A stretch of 64,000 bases of DNA from Leptolinea sp. UBA5203 (GCA_002412765.1 DHVR01000061.1:186001-250000), one strand, 5' to 3'. Positions 50,161 to 59,504 are shown, numbered from the stretch's first letter. Numbers and translations are program-made. Notes: a model not told the origin generated them from the sequence alone.

Positions 50161-51402
50161 ATGCTGAAACTGGATAATGGGAACATTACGAACAACCTTA
50201 AAGCTGACTTTCCCATACTTAACCAGGATATTTATCCGGGAAAGCCGCTTATTTATTTAGATTCTGCTGCATCTTCTCAGAAACCGCAATCTGTCATTGA
50301 TGCCATGATGGATTATTATTTACATTACAACTCCAATATTCATCGGGGAATCCATGCCCTGGCTGAAAAAGCAACCGCTGCTTATGAAGATAGCCGGGAA
50401 AAAATCGCAAAATTTATCAATGCTCCCTCTGCGGAGTTATGTATTTTTACCCGCAACACAACAGAATCCATGAATCTTGTGATCTTCTCGTGGGGAAAGA
50501 AGCATCTTCAGGCTGGGGATGTCGTCATTCTGACTGAAATGGAGCATCATTCCAACTTAGTTCCCTGGCATATTCTACAAGCAGAAATTCCAATTCAACT
50601 TGAATTCATCCCGGTACTGGAAGACGGTACGCTGGACATGGATGGTTATCGTAAATTATTGAAGTTGGAACCAAAAGTAGTTGCCTTTATGCAAATGAGC
50701 AATGTTTTGGGGACCATAAATCCAGCCAGGGAAATCATTCGCCTGGCGCATGAAGCCGGCGCGATTACCATATTGGATGGGGCCCAATCGGTTCCTCATA
50801 TGCCCGTGGATGTAGTCGACCTGGATGTAGACTTTTTGGCTTTTTCAGGACACAAAATGCTTGGACCTACGGGCATTGGCATCCTATATGGAAAACGAGC
50901 CCTTTTAAAAGATATGCCGCCAATTTTTGGCGGCGGCGACATGATCAAAACAGTTGCCTTGCGTTCCTTCACGGTGAATGACCTGCCCCATAAATTTGAA
51001 GCAGGGACGCCTTCCATTGCAGAAGGAATCGCCATGGGCGCAGCCATTGATTATTTGCAGCAAGTTGGCATGGATCAAATTGAAAAATATGAACAGGCCA
51101 TCGTCACCTACGGCTTCAACAAAATCAAAGAGATTGATGAAGTTAAACTGTTTGGCACACAGACTCATGATCGTGGGGCGGTGTTCTCATTTGCTCTGGA
51201 TGGCATTCATCCGCATGATGTAGCCCAACTTCTGGATCGAGAAGGGATTGCCGTACGAGCTGGGCACCATTGCGCCATGCCCCTGCATAAGAAATATAAT
51301 CTCCCCGCATCCACCCGTGCCAGCTTTTACTTGTATAACGACAAGCATGACTTTGATGCGCTGTGTGCCGGGATAAAGAAAGTTATTACTATATTTAAAT
51401 AA
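50161..51402 (+). CDS. sufS: Cysteine desulfurase SufS
   Basis: Takes sulfur from cysteine for iron-sulfur assembly. 413 residues, class II (SufS/CsdA) type. Seen: LDSAASSQKP, HRGIHALAEKAT, NTTESMNLV, EMEHHSNLVPW, the PLP lysine in LAFSGHKMLGPTGIG, and the catalytic Cys in RAGHHCAMPLHKKYN near residue 371, followed by RASFYLYN. The loop around the Cys is short, as expected for SufS. Next to sufU, with which it should act. Confidence 0.97.
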   Translation: MLKLDNGNITNNLKADFPILNQDIYPGKPLIYLDSAASSQKPQSVIDAMMDYYLHYNSNIHRGIHALAEKATAAYEDSREKIAKFINAPSAELCIFTRNTTESMNLVIFSWGKKHLQAGDVVILTEMEHHSNLVPWHILQAEIPIQLEFIPVLEDGTLDMDGYRKLLKLEPKVVAFMQMSNVLGTINPAREIIRLAHEAGAITILDGAQSVPHMPVDVVDLDVDFLAFSGHKMLGPTGIGILYGKRALLKDMPPIFGGGDMIKTVALRSFTVNDLPHKFEAGTPSIAEGIAMGAAIDYLQQVGMDQIEKYEQAIVTYGFNKIKEIDEVKLFGTQTHDRGAVFSFALDGIHPHDVAQLLDREGIAVRAGHHCAMPLHKKYNLPASTRASFYLYNDKHDFDALCAGIKKVITIFK

Positions 51403-51416
51403 ACAGGATTTTCCCC

Positions 51417-51815
51417 ATGGAAGATATGTATCGAGAAATTATTGTTGAACGCTATAAAAATCCAGCCCATTTTGGTGAACTGGATCCGCACGACATGTCC
51501 TATCAGGATGAAAACCCTTTATGCGGGGACAATATCAAGATTGATCTGATTGTAAAAGATGACAAAGTAGTGGATGCCAAATTCAATGGTCACGGCTGTG
51601 CCATATCCCTGGCATCAGCAGATTTGCTGCTGGATGAAATTATTGGTAAGACACTGGATGAAGTAAAGGCATTAACCAAGGAAAATGTCCTTGAGTTGTT
51701 GGGTATTGAATTAGGCCCCGTACGTTTGAAATGTGCTTTGCTTTCCTTGAAAGTTCTCAAAGGTGGTGTTTATGGACTGGGCGGGGAAGAATTGCAATTG
51801 GATGAGGACGAATAG
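51417..51815 (+). CDS. sufU: SufU/IscU-type scaffold or sulfur-transfer protein
   Basis: 132 residues. Three Cys ligands: NPLCGDNIKIDL near 36, GHGCAISLASADLLL near 60, and GPVRLKCALLSLKVLKGG near 106. Asp or another residue should complete the site. SufU proteins hold zinc and act as sulfur acceptors for SufS; IscU-type proteins assemble clusters. The typical SufU insertion before the last Cys is not evident, and the segment GIELGPVRLKCA resembles the IscU spacing, while KCA is SufU-like. It follows sufS by 14 bases, which favours a SufS partner. Confidence 0.85.
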   Translation: MEDMYREIIVERYKNPAHFGELDPHDMSYQDENPLCGDNIKIDLIVKDDKVVDAKFNGHGCAISLASADLLLDEIIGKTLDEVKALTKENVLELLGIELGPVRLKCALLSLKVLKGGVYGLGGEELQLDEDE

Positions 51816-51816
51816 C

Positions 51817-52146
51817 GTGGAAAAAGCAGTTACCTTCTACGAAATCGGTCCGGCAGACGAATTACCCGCCGGAGAACGCTGGTTTCTGGAAGTGGAAGAT
51901 GTTCCCATTGTGGTCTTCAATATCAATGGGGATTATTACGCTATGGATGATGTCTGTTCACATGATAATGGTCCCGTGGGGGAAGGGGAATTGGACGGGA
52001 CGCAAATTGTCTGTCCGCGGCACGGCGCGCGATTTGATGTAACCAATGGAAAGTCGCTCACCCCGCCGGCAGTGGAAAATATTCACGCCTATCCAATCCG
52101 TATAACAGACGGTCAATTGGAAATAGGAATTCCTGACGAACAATAA
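51817..52146 (+). CDS. Rieske [2Fe-2S] ferredoxin-like protein
   Basis: 109 residues. A Rieske cluster site is seen: CSHDNGPVGEG (Cys-x-His) and CPRHGARFD (Cys-x2-His), as in ferredoxin subunits of non-heme oxygenases or NirD. The likely start is GTG with a GAGGA site about 9 bases upstream, immediately after the sufU stop; the frame also runs on 54 bases into sufU, but that part reads as a shadow of sufU. The protein is often placed with suf genes and may act as an electron carrier for cluster assembly; this is inference. It is the last gene of the operon. Confidence 0.85.
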   Translation: MEKAVTFYEIGPADELPAGERWFLEVEDVPIVVFNINGDYYAMDDVCSHDNGPVGEGELDGTQIVCPRHGARFDVTNGKSLTPPAVENIHAYPIRITDGQLEIGIPDEQ

Positions 52147-52178
52147 AAAAACGGAGGCGATTGCCTCCGTTTTTTAAT
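52145..52178 (+). terminator. Terminator at the end of the suf operon
   Basis: A 10-base stem ACGGAGGC ... GCCTCCGT with an A-run before and six T after, loop GATT. It also faces the convergent PIG-L gene. Confidence 0.9.
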
Positions 52179-52183
52179 CCTGA

Positions 52184-52822
52184 TTAGCATTCCTCATGAT
52201 AGGAGCATACAACACGAATGATGTCAAAGCCTTCGGCATAGGGCCGTTCTGCCAATGCGCCATGGCGGATGCAGGTTGCCCGGGTAATCTCGGAATTGAA
52301 ATAATACTTATCCCGGTAGGTTTTATACTCGCTTAAGGCGTTAATTTTGGCGTTTACATCTTCCTGTTTAACTTCAACTAAAAAAGAGGGAAAGAAGCCA
52401 TGGGTGGATCTGAGGACATCAAAACCAAGCACTGTGGTGCCGCGAAAAGCGCGTAAAGCTTCTTCAGTGATGGTACCGTGATCCTGATGGATATCCGATT
52501 TGGTATGCACAAAGACAATATCGGGTTGAAAATCTTTTCGTACAGCCAGCATGTATTCAAGAATTTCCTGCCGGGCTTCCGGGAAACGCCGGGTGGTAAA
52601 GGATTCCAGGCGGACTTTTTCCCTTGTAACTCCCAATATGGCCATACTGTTGTAGTGTTCCTGAACTAAATTCTGGAGCAATGGATTTTGCTGGTTATCG
52701 GATAGGGTGATACAAAGAACATCCGAATATTTGCGGACATTGTTAATCAATGCGCCGCAGCCTAGTTCGATATCATCCGGGTGAGCTCCGATAAAACACA
52801 GTTTTTTGCCGTAAATTTGCAT
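52184..52822 (-). CDS. PIG-L family deacetylase
   Basis: 212 residues, a zinc-dependent N-deacetylase fold. Seen: the metal-binding GAHPDDIELGCG near residues 13-24 and HTKSDIHQDHGT with the second His. Substrates of the family include GlcNAc-linked lipids, bacillithiol and mycothiol precursors, and antibiotics; nothing here tells them apart. The protein is slightly shorter than BshB1 (about 235). It lies 28 bases after the methyltransferase gene. Confidence 0.85.
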   Translation of the reverse strand: MQIYGKKLCFIGAHPDDIELGCGALINNVRKYSDVLCITLSDNQQNPLLQNLVQEHYNSMAILGVTREKVRLESFTTRRFPEARQEILEYMLAVRKDFQPDIVFVHTKSDIHQDHGTITEEALRAFRGTTVLGFDVLRSTHGFFPSFLVEVKQEDVNAKINALSEYKTYRDKYYFNSEITRATCIRHGALAERPYAEGFDIIRVVCSYHEEC

Positions 52823-52849
52823 AGATTCTCTCTTTTGAGCAGTGATCCT

Positions 52850-53656
52850 TTATTTGGTGGCGACGAATCCGCCGACAACCTTTTCCATGACTAGTTGACC
52901 GTCCTGTTGGGCACGCTTTTCAGCAGCCTTGCCGATCTTGGCCATCACGGTTTCAAAATCATCTTCACCGGAGAAGAATTCTTTCCAAAGTTTGCGATCT
53001 TCAGAGAGAGAAGCCCGAGTGTAAGCCAGGAAGGGAGCTGCATTGCTAAAGGTCAGGGGGTTCACAAAAACATTAACTTCGTTCTTGGTGAACAATTTTT
53101 CGATGGTCTGACGAATCTCGAAGTTATAGCGTGAACTTCCGGGCATGGGCGGGATGGGTTTGTTGTTGGTGGCTTCGCGGATGACATCATAAAAGAGTTT
53201 TTTATTTTCGGGCATCGGGCCGGTTGTAAACAGACGGCCGCCGGGTTTAAGCACACGGTGAATTTCTTTGATGGTGAAAGGAATGTCCTGGGCATAGTAA
53301 ATGGCAAAGCAGCAACTAACCAGGTCAAATTGGTTGTCTTCAATGGGGAAGGGTTTATTGAAATCCAACTCGATAATCTCGACAGATTTCATATTGCGTT
53401 TGGCTGTTTCCACGCGCGCCTGGTCCAGTAATTCCTGGGAGACATCACCGCCTGTAATTTTGCATTCGCCGTCCAAGGCTTCATAAAAACTGATGATTTG
53501 TTTGCCTGCGCCGCATGCCACATCCAGAATTTTGGTTCCCTTTTCAAGTTTCAAAAGGTCCAGCATCCATGCATCGATATTCTTGCCGCCAAATTGATTG
53601 TGAATATCAATACGGACTTGTAGATCTTTGGTCGTTTCCTGAAAATTAATTTTCAT
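52850..53656 (-). CDS. Class I SAM-dependent methyltransferase
   Basis: 268 residues, a Rossmann-type methyltransferase. Seen: ILDVACGAGKQI near 43-54 (SAM site), GGDVSQELLDQA, LDFNKPFPIEDNQFDLVSCCFAIYYA (short parts), and EIHRVLKPGGRLFTTGP. It resembles UbiE/MenG-like or small-molecule methyltransferases, but no quinone gene is adjacent. It precedes the PIG-L gene in the same direction, so the two may form a small unit. Function unassigned. Confidence 0.85.
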   Translation of the reverse strand: MKINFQETTKDLQVRIDIHNQFGGKNIDAWMLDLLKLEKGTKILDVACGAGKQIISFYEALDGECKITGGDVSQELLDQARVETAKRNMKSVEIIELDFNKPFPIEDNQFDLVSCCFAIYYAQDIPFTIKEIHRVLKPGGRLFTTGPMPENKKLFYDVIREATNNKPIPPMPGSSRYNFEIRQTIEKLFTKNEVNVFVNPLTFSNAAPFLAYTRASLSEDRKLWKEFFSGEDDFETVMAKIGKAAEKRAQQDGQLVMEKVVGGFVATK

Positions 53657-53723
53657 TGATCCCTCTTTGGAATAGGTTTGTTAGGTAGAAGTATAGCGAA
53701 AACCACATGAGTGTCAAGGATTG

Positions 53724-54779
53724 TCAGCAGATTCTGGGCAGCATTTCGCCCGCCATCACATCCAACATTCTTGTACCGCCGATAAAGGTTTTCAATAAAA
53801 CACGTTTGGGATGTTCGCTGGTGATCTCGCCGATCAGGGCAGCGTCTTTGCCATAGGGATGGGCGCGCAAAGCCTGCAAGGCGGCGTCCTTTTCATTTGG
53901 GGGAACAATCACGATGACTTTACCCTCGTTGGCAATGTAGAGTGGATCGAAACCCAGCATATCACTGGCGGCTCTGACCGCTTGTTGAATCGGCATGGAG
54001 GATTCATCTAATAGCATTCCCACATTACTTTGCGCGGCAATTTCATTAAGCGTGGTAGCCAGACCGCCGCGGGTCGGGTCGCGCAGGACATGTACATTCG
54101 GGGCAGCTTGCAGTAATTGTTCGATCATATGGTTCAGTGGCGCCGCATCGGACTGCACGCCGGTTTCAAACCCCAGATCACCGCGGGCAGCCAGGACCGC
54201 GATGCCGTGATCGCCAAGGTTGCCGGAGATGAGGATTTGATCCCCGGGCTGCGCATTGGCTCCGTGAATGGTTCGTCCCTGCGGGACAAAACCAATCCCG
54301 GTGGTGGTAATAAAAACACCGTCGGCTTTGCCTTTTTCAACCACTTTTGTATCACCGGCGACAATTTCAACACCGGCTTCCAGGGCTGTGAGTTGCATGG
54401 AATGAACAATTTTCTTGAGGATGGCGATGTCCAAGCCTTCCTCAAGGATAAAAGCAGCGGTGATATACCTTGGAATGGCACCAGATACGGCTACATCATT
54501 CACCGTACCGCAAATGGCCAGCTTGCCGATATCCCCGCCGGGAAAGAAGAGAGGGAAGACAATGTGAGCATCTACAGAGGTCACCAAGCGGCCTCCGTCG
54601 CTGGATAAATAAGCAAAGTCATTGCCAGCCAGCAGGGCATCACTGGTGAATTCGCTTTGAAAAACGCGCTGGATCAATTCCTGCGACATTTTGCCGCCGC
54701 TGCCGTGGCCCATGACGATTTGATTCTCATGTTTTAAGGGCATCGGGCATACCGGTCCCTGCATGTCTGGAATTTGCAT
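53724..54779 (-). CDS. hypE: Hydrogenase maturation factor HypE
   Basis: 351 residues. Converts the carbamoyl group delivered by HypF into the cyanide ligand of the NiFe site, through a thiocarbamate and thiocyanate on its C-terminal Cys. Seen: GHGSGGKMSQELI, AISGAIPRYI-type (here AVSGAIPRYITAAFILEEG), FVPQGRTIH, LGDHGIAVLAARG, DPTRGGLATTLNE, and the C-terminal MLPRIC ending in Cys. The start chosen forms a TAATG overlap with hypD; the frame extends 123 bases upstream inside hypD but those codons read as a shadow. Last gene of the hyp block. Confidence 0.95.
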   Translation of the reverse strand: MQIPDMQGPVCPMPLKHENQIVMGHGSGGKMSQELIQRVFQSEFTSDALLAGNDFAYLSSDGGRLVTSVDAHIVFPLFFPGGDIGKLAICGTVNDVAVSGAIPRYITAAFILEEGLDIAILKKIVHSMQLTALEAGVEIVAGDTKVVEKGKADGVFITTTGIGFVPQGRTIHGANAQPGDQILISGNLGDHGIAVLAARGDLGFETGVQSDAAPLNHMIEQLLQAAPNVHVLRDPTRGGLATTLNEIAAQSNVGMLLDESSMPIQQAVRAASDMLGFDPLYIANEGKVIVIVPPNEKDAALQALRAHPYGKDAALIGEITSEHPKRVLLKTFIGGTRMLDVMAGEMLPRIC

Positions 54780-55882
54780 TATTCTTCCCCTTCTTGGGAA
54801 TGGCTTTTGTATCGATAGTAAGCCGCACAGGCGCCTTCTGAGGAGACCATGGTCGCGCCGAGCGGATTCTGCGGGGTACACAAAGTTCCAAAGGCGGGGC
54901 ATTCGTTGGGTTTTTTTAGGCCCTGCAATATTTGGCCAGCAATACAGACTTCCGATTCATGGGTATGGATATCGCCGACATTGAATTTCTTTTCCGCATT
55001 GAAGGCATCAAATTCCGGGCGAAGTCCCCAACCTGAGGCAGAAATCATGCCGATACCGCGCCATTTCATGTCCATGGGTTGATAGACCAGGTCAATCATG
55101 GCTTGAGCGGCCTTGTTGCCTTCGTAGGTCACTACGCGAGTGTAGGCATTTTCCACATTGGTTTTGCCTTGTTCAAGTTGTTGAACCAGGATCAGCAGCC
55201 CATTGACCAAATCCAGGGGTTCAAAGCCTGTGACCGCCATGGGCACACCATATTTGGCGGCAATGGCAGGATATTCCGAGTAGCCCATGACTGCACATAC
55301 ATGACCTGCAGCCAGGAATCCCTGGACACGATTCTGGGGGGATCCCAAAATGGCATGCATGGCTGGTGGTACCCGCACCTGGGAGACTAAAATGGAGAAA
55401 TTCTTTAATCCCAGGGCTTTAGCCTGGAGTACGCTCATCACATTATTGGGTGCAGTGGTTTCAAATCCGATGGCAAAGAAAACTACTTCTTTGTCGGGGT
55501 TTTCCTGGGCGATTTTGACCGCGTCCAATGGGGAATAAACGATTTTTACATGACCGCCGGAAGCCCGTACGGAAAAGAGATCGGTGTTGGAGCCCGGCAC
55601 GCGCAGCATGTCCCCAAAGGAAGTGAAGATGACATTGGGCTGGGAGGCAATCGCCAGGGCTTTGTCAATCAATTCCAATGGCGTCACACAAACCGGGCAG
55701 CCCGGACCGTGCACCAATTCAATTTGTTTGGGCAGCATATCATCCAGGCCGTAATGCAAAAAAGCATGCGTCTGCCCGCCGCAAATTTCCATGATGACCC
55801 AATCGTGTTTGATCAAACGATGCAGATCATCGATGCCTTTCTTAACCAGCTCTTTATCCCGGAAGGATTCAAGGATTTTCAT
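54779..55882 (-). CDS. hypD: Hydrogenase maturation factor HypD
   Basis: 367 residues. Iron-sulfur scaffold that carries the Fe(CN)2CO group with HypC. Seen: EICGGQTHAFLHYGLDDMLP, HGPGCPVCVTP with two conserved Cys, FTSFGDMLRVPG, AIGFETTAPN, GFEPLDLV, and the CPAFGTLCTPQNPLGATMVSSEGACAAYY C-terminal Cys cluster (short parts). A TAGGAG site lies 5 bases upstream of the chosen start, and the 63 earlier bases are unsupported. It follows hypC by 13 bases. Confidence 0.97.
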   Translation of the reverse strand: MKILESFRDKELVKKGIDDLHRLIKHDWVIMEICGGQTHAFLHYGLDDMLPKQIELVHGPGCPVCVTPLELIDKALAIASQPNVIFTSFGDMLRVPGSNTDLFSVRASGGHVKIVYSPLDAVKIAQENPDKEVVFFAIGFETTAPNNVMSVLQAKALGLKNFSILVSQVRVPPAMHAILGSPQNRVQGFLAAGHVCAVMGYSEYPAIAAKYGVPMAVTGFEPLDLVNGLLILVQQLEQGKTNVENAYTRVVTYEGNKAAQAMIDLVYQPMDMKWRGIGMISASGWGLRPEFDAFNAEKKFNVGDIHTHESEVCIAGQILQGLKKPNECPAFGTLCTPQNPLGATMVSSEGACAAYYRYKSHSQEGEE

Positions 55883-55895
55883 GAGACTCCTAAAA

Positions 55896-56159
55896 TTATG
55901 ACTGGATTTTGCTGAGTTGGTCCATTTCATCATTGAGGAAATCAATCTCTTTCAGAATTTCCAGGGTTTCCATGGCATCTTTTTCGCTGAGAAGGTTAAG
56001 TGCAAAACCAGCGTGAACAATGGTGTAATCACCGACTTTAGCCTCTGGGAGAGTTTGAATACAGACTTCGCGGAGAACGCCGCCAAAATCAACTTTTGAC
56101 ATTAAGATTCCATTGGCTTCGTAAAGCTCAACAATTTTACCAGGGATACCTAAACACAT
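55896..56159 (-). CDS. hypC: Hydrogenase maturation chaperone HypC
   Basis: 87 residues, normal for HypC/HybG. Carries the iron cyano-carbonyl group with HypD and delivers it to the large subunit, using the N-terminal Cys. Seen: MCLGIPGKIVEL with Cys2, VDFGGVLREVCI, and GDYTIVHAGFALNLLSEKDA. It is 4 bases after the hypF stop in the same direction. Confidence 0.95.
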   Translation of the reverse strand: MCLGIPGKIVELYEANGILMSKVDFGGVLREVCIQTLPEAKVGDYTIVHAGFALNLLSEKDAMETLEILKEIDFLNDEMDQLSKIQS

Positions 56160-56163
56160 AATT

Positions 56164-58449
56164 TCACCTCAATCCTTGAAGATAAGCGGCAGCGGCTGTG
56201 CATTGTCCCAAGGATAGGCCGCCGTCGTTTGTGGGTATTTGTTTATGTACCAGACAGGTGAATCCTGACTGGGTGAGTTGGTTCACAGTTAATGATAATA
56301 ATGACATATTTTGCCACACTCCGCCGCTGAGGGCAACTTTTGTTGTCCCAGTCTGTCGGCGAACTTTTTGAGCGATCTCCAGACACAGGCTGCTGATACC
56401 GCGATGAAATCTGGCGGAGATTCGGGATGAAGAGACTTCAGAGTGCATGTCCTTAATGATTTGATCAAACAGACCAACGAGGCGAATCTGATCCCCTTCA
56501 ATCACTAAGTTATAAGCACCAATTTCATCCGGATCCAGGCAATTTTCCAATTCAATGGCCGCCTGACCTTCGTATGTCACTTCGGAGCGCAGCCCGATCA
56601 AGGCTGAGACGGCATCGAATAACCGGCCCATACTGGAGGTGGAGGGCGTACTGATGTTGTTGAGCAGCATGGATTTGAGCATGGTTTTATCATCAGCGCA
56701 TAAAGCCTGCATGGGCGGCAGGGAATCGAACCATTCCAGGTTGTTCTGCCATAGATAAGCCAGGGCAATGCGGGCTGGCTTCTTGGTGCCGGCATCTCCA
56801 CCGGGGAGTGGCATATAGTCCAGATGATAAAGTCTCTCGACTTTAGCCGCATTACCCCAGAGGAATTCGCCTCCCCAGATGTTGCCATCCGTGCCGTAAC
56901 CGGTTCCATCGAAGATCAACCCCAGAACGGGTTCGTGATTGAGTGGCAGGTGATTATCCGCCATGACGGCTGCCAGATGGGCGTGGTGATGTTGGATGGA
57001 TAAAAGCGGAATACCATCCTCATTGGCGCGGTTTACAGCATATCGTGTAGCCAAATAATCGGGATGGAGATCGGCTGCAATCAGTTCTGGCTGGACACGG
57101 AACAGGGTTTGGTAATGTTGAACAGCCTGCTCATAGGAAAGCAAGGTTTCATAGTTTTCCATATCGCCAATATGATGGCTGAGGAAGGCGTAGTTGTCTT
57201 TGGTCAGGCAAAAGGTATTCTTTAATTCCGCACCGGCTCCCAAAATGGATGGCAAGGTATCTGTAAGCCGAATCGGATTGGGGGCGTAGCCGCGCGCTCT
57301 ACGCAGGGGATAGGGAGCCTGGTTGAAAGTCCGCAGGACGGAATCATCTGTGCACATATGAATGGGACGGTTGTGGGTCAAAATGGCATCTACAATCGGT
57401 TCCAGGCGGGATTCTGCTTCCTCATCCAGAAAAGCGATGGGTTCATCGCTCAAGTTGCCGCTGGTCATGACCAGAATGTTCGGCATCTCGGGGGAGGGTT
57501 CCAATAATAGCAGATGCAAAGGAGAGGTCGGCAACATAAATCCATAGGTGTTTTGTCCCGGAGCAATAAGGTCAGGCAGGCTTACACCTGTTTTTTTAGT
57601 CAAAAGGACAATCGGATTCTGGGGAGATTGTAATAAAGCTTTTTCCTGTTCCGATATGGATACCAGGGTTTGCATGGTTTCGATATCAAAGGCCATCAAA
57701 GCGAAGGCTTTGTCGCTACGGTGTTTGCGGCTGCGTAAGGTCTGCAGGGCCAGTGGATTACGTGCGTCACAGGCGATTTGATAGCCTCCCAGGCCCTTTA
57801 TAGCGACAATCTGCCCTTCTGCCAATAGCTTGCGTGCCAATTGAATAGCGCCGTCTTTTTCGGCCAGAAGATTGCCTTTTTGCTTTAGTCTTACGTGTGG
57901 GCCGCAAACCGCACAGGCCACCGGTTGGGCATGGAAACGGCGGTCCAGCGGATTTTCATATTCCTGCCGGCAGACTGGGCAAAGGGGAAAGGTGGACATG
58001 GTGGTCTTGGGACGGTCATAGGGGATATCGGTAATCAGACTGAAACGCGGACCGCAATTAGTGCAATTTATGAATGGATAGCGATAGCGTCTGTCGGTGG
58101 ATGTGAAAAGCTCGCGTTTACAATCTTCGCAGGTAGCAACGTCCGGGGAGATGGGGATGAACTGTCCTTCCTGGGCTTCACTTTGCAAAATGGCAAAATC
58201 AGGGTACTGCGCAAATGGGATTTCGGTAATCTCCACCTGATCGATGATCGATAAAGGCGGCGGGGTGGTGGCAAGGGCGTGCAAAAATGCATCCACATTG
58301 GCTGGGATGCCGTGGATTTCGATATCCACACTGCTGGAAGTATTGCGCACCCAACCGGTAAGATGATTTTGAATGGCTTGCGTATAGATGAAGGGACGAA
58401 AGCCAACGCCCTGAACAATTCCCTTTACCACTATTCTGCGTGCAATCAT
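56164..58449 (-). CDS. hypF: Carbamoyltransferase HypF
   Basis: 761 residues, normal length. Makes carbamoyl-AMP from carbamoyl phosphate and ATP and passes the carbamoyl to HypE. Domains in order: acylphosphatase (VKGIVQGVGFRPFIY), two zinc fingers (CEDCKRELF, CTNCGPRFS, CPVCRQEY, CAVCGPH), a YrdC-like domain (VAIKGLGGYQIACDA, MTSGNLSDEPIA), and a Kae1-like domain with QHHHAHLAAVM and LSGGVWQN. All expected active motifs are seen. Confidence 0.97.
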   Translation of the reverse strand: MIARRIVVKGIVQGVGFRPFIYTQAIQNHLTGWVRNTSSSVDIEIHGIPANVDAFLHALATTPPPLSIIDQVEITEIPFAQYPDFAILQSEAQEGQFIPISPDVATCEDCKRELFTSTDRRYRYPFINCTNCGPRFSLITDIPYDRPKTTMSTFPLCPVCRQEYENPLDRRFHAQPVACAVCGPHVRLKQKGNLLAEKDGAIQLARKLLAEGQIVAIKGLGGYQIACDARNPLALQTLRSRKHRSDKAFALMAFDIETMQTLVSISEQEKALLQSPQNPIVLLTKKTGVSLPDLIAPGQNTYGFMLPTSPLHLLLLEPSPEMPNILVMTSGNLSDEPIAFLDEEAESRLEPIVDAILTHNRPIHMCTDDSVLRTFNQAPYPLRRARGYAPNPIRLTDTLPSILGAGAELKNTFCLTKDNYAFLSHHIGDMENYETLLSYEQAVQHYQTLFRVQPELIAADLHPDYLATRYAVNRANEDGIPLLSIQHHHAHLAAVMADNHLPLNHEPVLGLIFDGTGYGTDGNIWGGEFLWGNAAKVERLYHLDYMPLPGGDAGTKKPARIALAYLWQNNLEWFDSLPPMQALCADDKTMLKSMLLNNISTPSTSSMGRLFDAVSALIGLRSEVTYEGQAAIELENCLDPDEIGAYNLVIEGDQIRLVGLFDQIIKDMHSEVSSSRISARFHRGISSLCLEIAQKVRRQTGTTKVALSGGVWQNMSLLSLTVNQLTQSGFTCLVHKQIPTNDGGLSLGQCTAAAAYLQGLR

Positions 58450-58453
58450 GGAG

Positions 58454-59131
58454 TTATAACGCCTTTGATTTTTGCTCCACTATTTTGGATTTCAACCAGG
58501 CGGCCCAGGCTTCAATGCCGTCACCCTTGGTGGCTGTGACAGGGAAGGTGATCAGGCCAGGGTTTAAGAGTTCCACACCTTGTTTAAAATAATCCATGCG
58601 GAAATCAATATAGGGCAGCAAGTCAATTTTGTTAATGATTAAGACATCCAGGCCGCGATAAATATTAGTGTACTTATAAGGTTTATCATCGCCTTCCGGA
58701 ATGGAAGCAATCAACACATTGATATGGGTCCCCAAATTAAAAGCCGCCGGACAAATCAGATTGCCCACGTTCTCCACAATGACCATGTCCAGACCGGTCA
58801 AATCCAATTGAGCCAGCCCCTGGGACATCATGACCGCATCCAGATGGCAATCCCCCCCGGTGTTAATTTGAACCGCCGGCATGCCCAAGGCAGTCACTTT
58901 ATCGGCATCAATGGTCACTGGGGCAGTATCTCCTTCGATCACACCCACGCGAATTTCGGGCATCAAGGCTTTGATGGTGGCCAGGATGACGCTTGTTTTT
59001 CCTGCGCCTGGGGAGGCCATTATGTTTACACCTAAAATACCCGCATCATCCAATTGCTTGCGCACCGTGAGGGATAATTGATCATTTGCGTCCATGATTC
59101 TTTCAATAATCGGAACTCGTTGAGTAGCCAT
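58454..59131 (-). CDS. hypB: Hydrogenase nickel-incorporation GTPase HypB
   Basis: 225 residues. Seen: the P-loop MASPGAGKTSV, EGDTAPVTIDADKV, the zinc/nickel site GGDCHLDA, VENVGNLICPAAFNLG, and INKIDLLPYIDF. It lacks the long His-rich N-terminus of some HypB proteins, so nickel storage is not expected. The ATG with a GGAGAAG site upstream was chosen; an in-frame GTG lies 6 bases earlier. It follows hypA by 15 bases. Confidence 0.95.
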   Translation of the reverse strand: MATQRVPIIERIMDANDQLSLTVRKQLDDAGILGVNIMASPGAGKTSVILATIKALMPEIRVGVIEGDTAPVTIDADKVTALGMPAVQINTGGDCHLDAVMMSQGLAQLDLTGLDMVIVENVGNLICPAAFNLGTHINVLIASIPEGDDKPYKYTNIYRGLDVLIINKIDLLPYIDFRMDYFKQGVELLNPGLITFPVTATKGDGIEAWAAWLKSKIVEQKSKAL

Positions 59132-59146
59132 GTGCACTTCTCCAAA

Positions 59147-59491
59147 TTATTTTTCTATTTCAATGCTATCCAGCCAGAACTCTTCACCGTGAATGACTTT
59201 CACCTTGGCACTGCCGCACTTAGGGCAAGGGGACAGGCCGCTTTCGATGGAGTAGGTTTCCCCACAGTCCAAACATTCAAGCTCGGCAGGTATTCGTTTA
59301 AAGTGAAGTTTGGATTGGTGACAGATCGTATCTTCAGTAATGATGTCCCAATAAAAGGAGATGGAGTCATCAATAATGCTGGAAAGGTTTCCAATCACTA
59401 AATGGATGTCGGTAACTTTCCTAGCTTCAGCTTGTTTGGCATGTTTTAATGCAATATCTAAAATGTTTTCAGTTACGACTAATTCGTGCAT
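59147..59491 (-). CDS. hypA: Hydrogenase nickel-insertion protein HypA
   Basis: 114 residues. Delivers nickel to the hydrogenase large subunit. Seen: MHELVVTENIL with the N-terminal His2 nickel ligand, and a zinc site CLDCGETYS with CPKCGSAKV. Length normal. A perfect TATAAT lies 8 to 13 bases before the start codon (59499-59504), so the hyp genes may be transcribed separately with an almost leaderless mRNA; no ribosome site is seen. The gap to the upstream protease gene is 109 bases. Confidence 0.95.
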   Translation of the reverse strand: MHELVVTENILDIALKHAKQAEARKVTDIHLVIGNLSSIIDDSISFYWDIITEDTICHQSKLHFKRIPAELECLDCGETYSIESGLSPCPKCGSAKVKVIHGEEFWLDSIEIEK

Positions 59492-59498
59492 AAAGGTA

Positions 59499-59504
59499 AT
59501 TATA
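59499..59504 (-). promoter_or_regulatory. -10 element upstream of hypA
   Basis: Minus-strand TATAAT with no clear -35 hexamer. Its expected start point is at the hypA ATG. Confidence 0.35.

Noticed and set aside
51763..51816. Upstream extension of the Rieske gene into sufU
   Set aside because: The extra residues are a frame-shifted copy of the sufU end. A GTG with a GAGGA site lies right after the sufU stop.
54780..54902. N-terminal extension of hypE
   Set aside because: Reads as a frame-shifted shadow of the hypD end. The TAATG overlap with hypD gives the usual HypE start.
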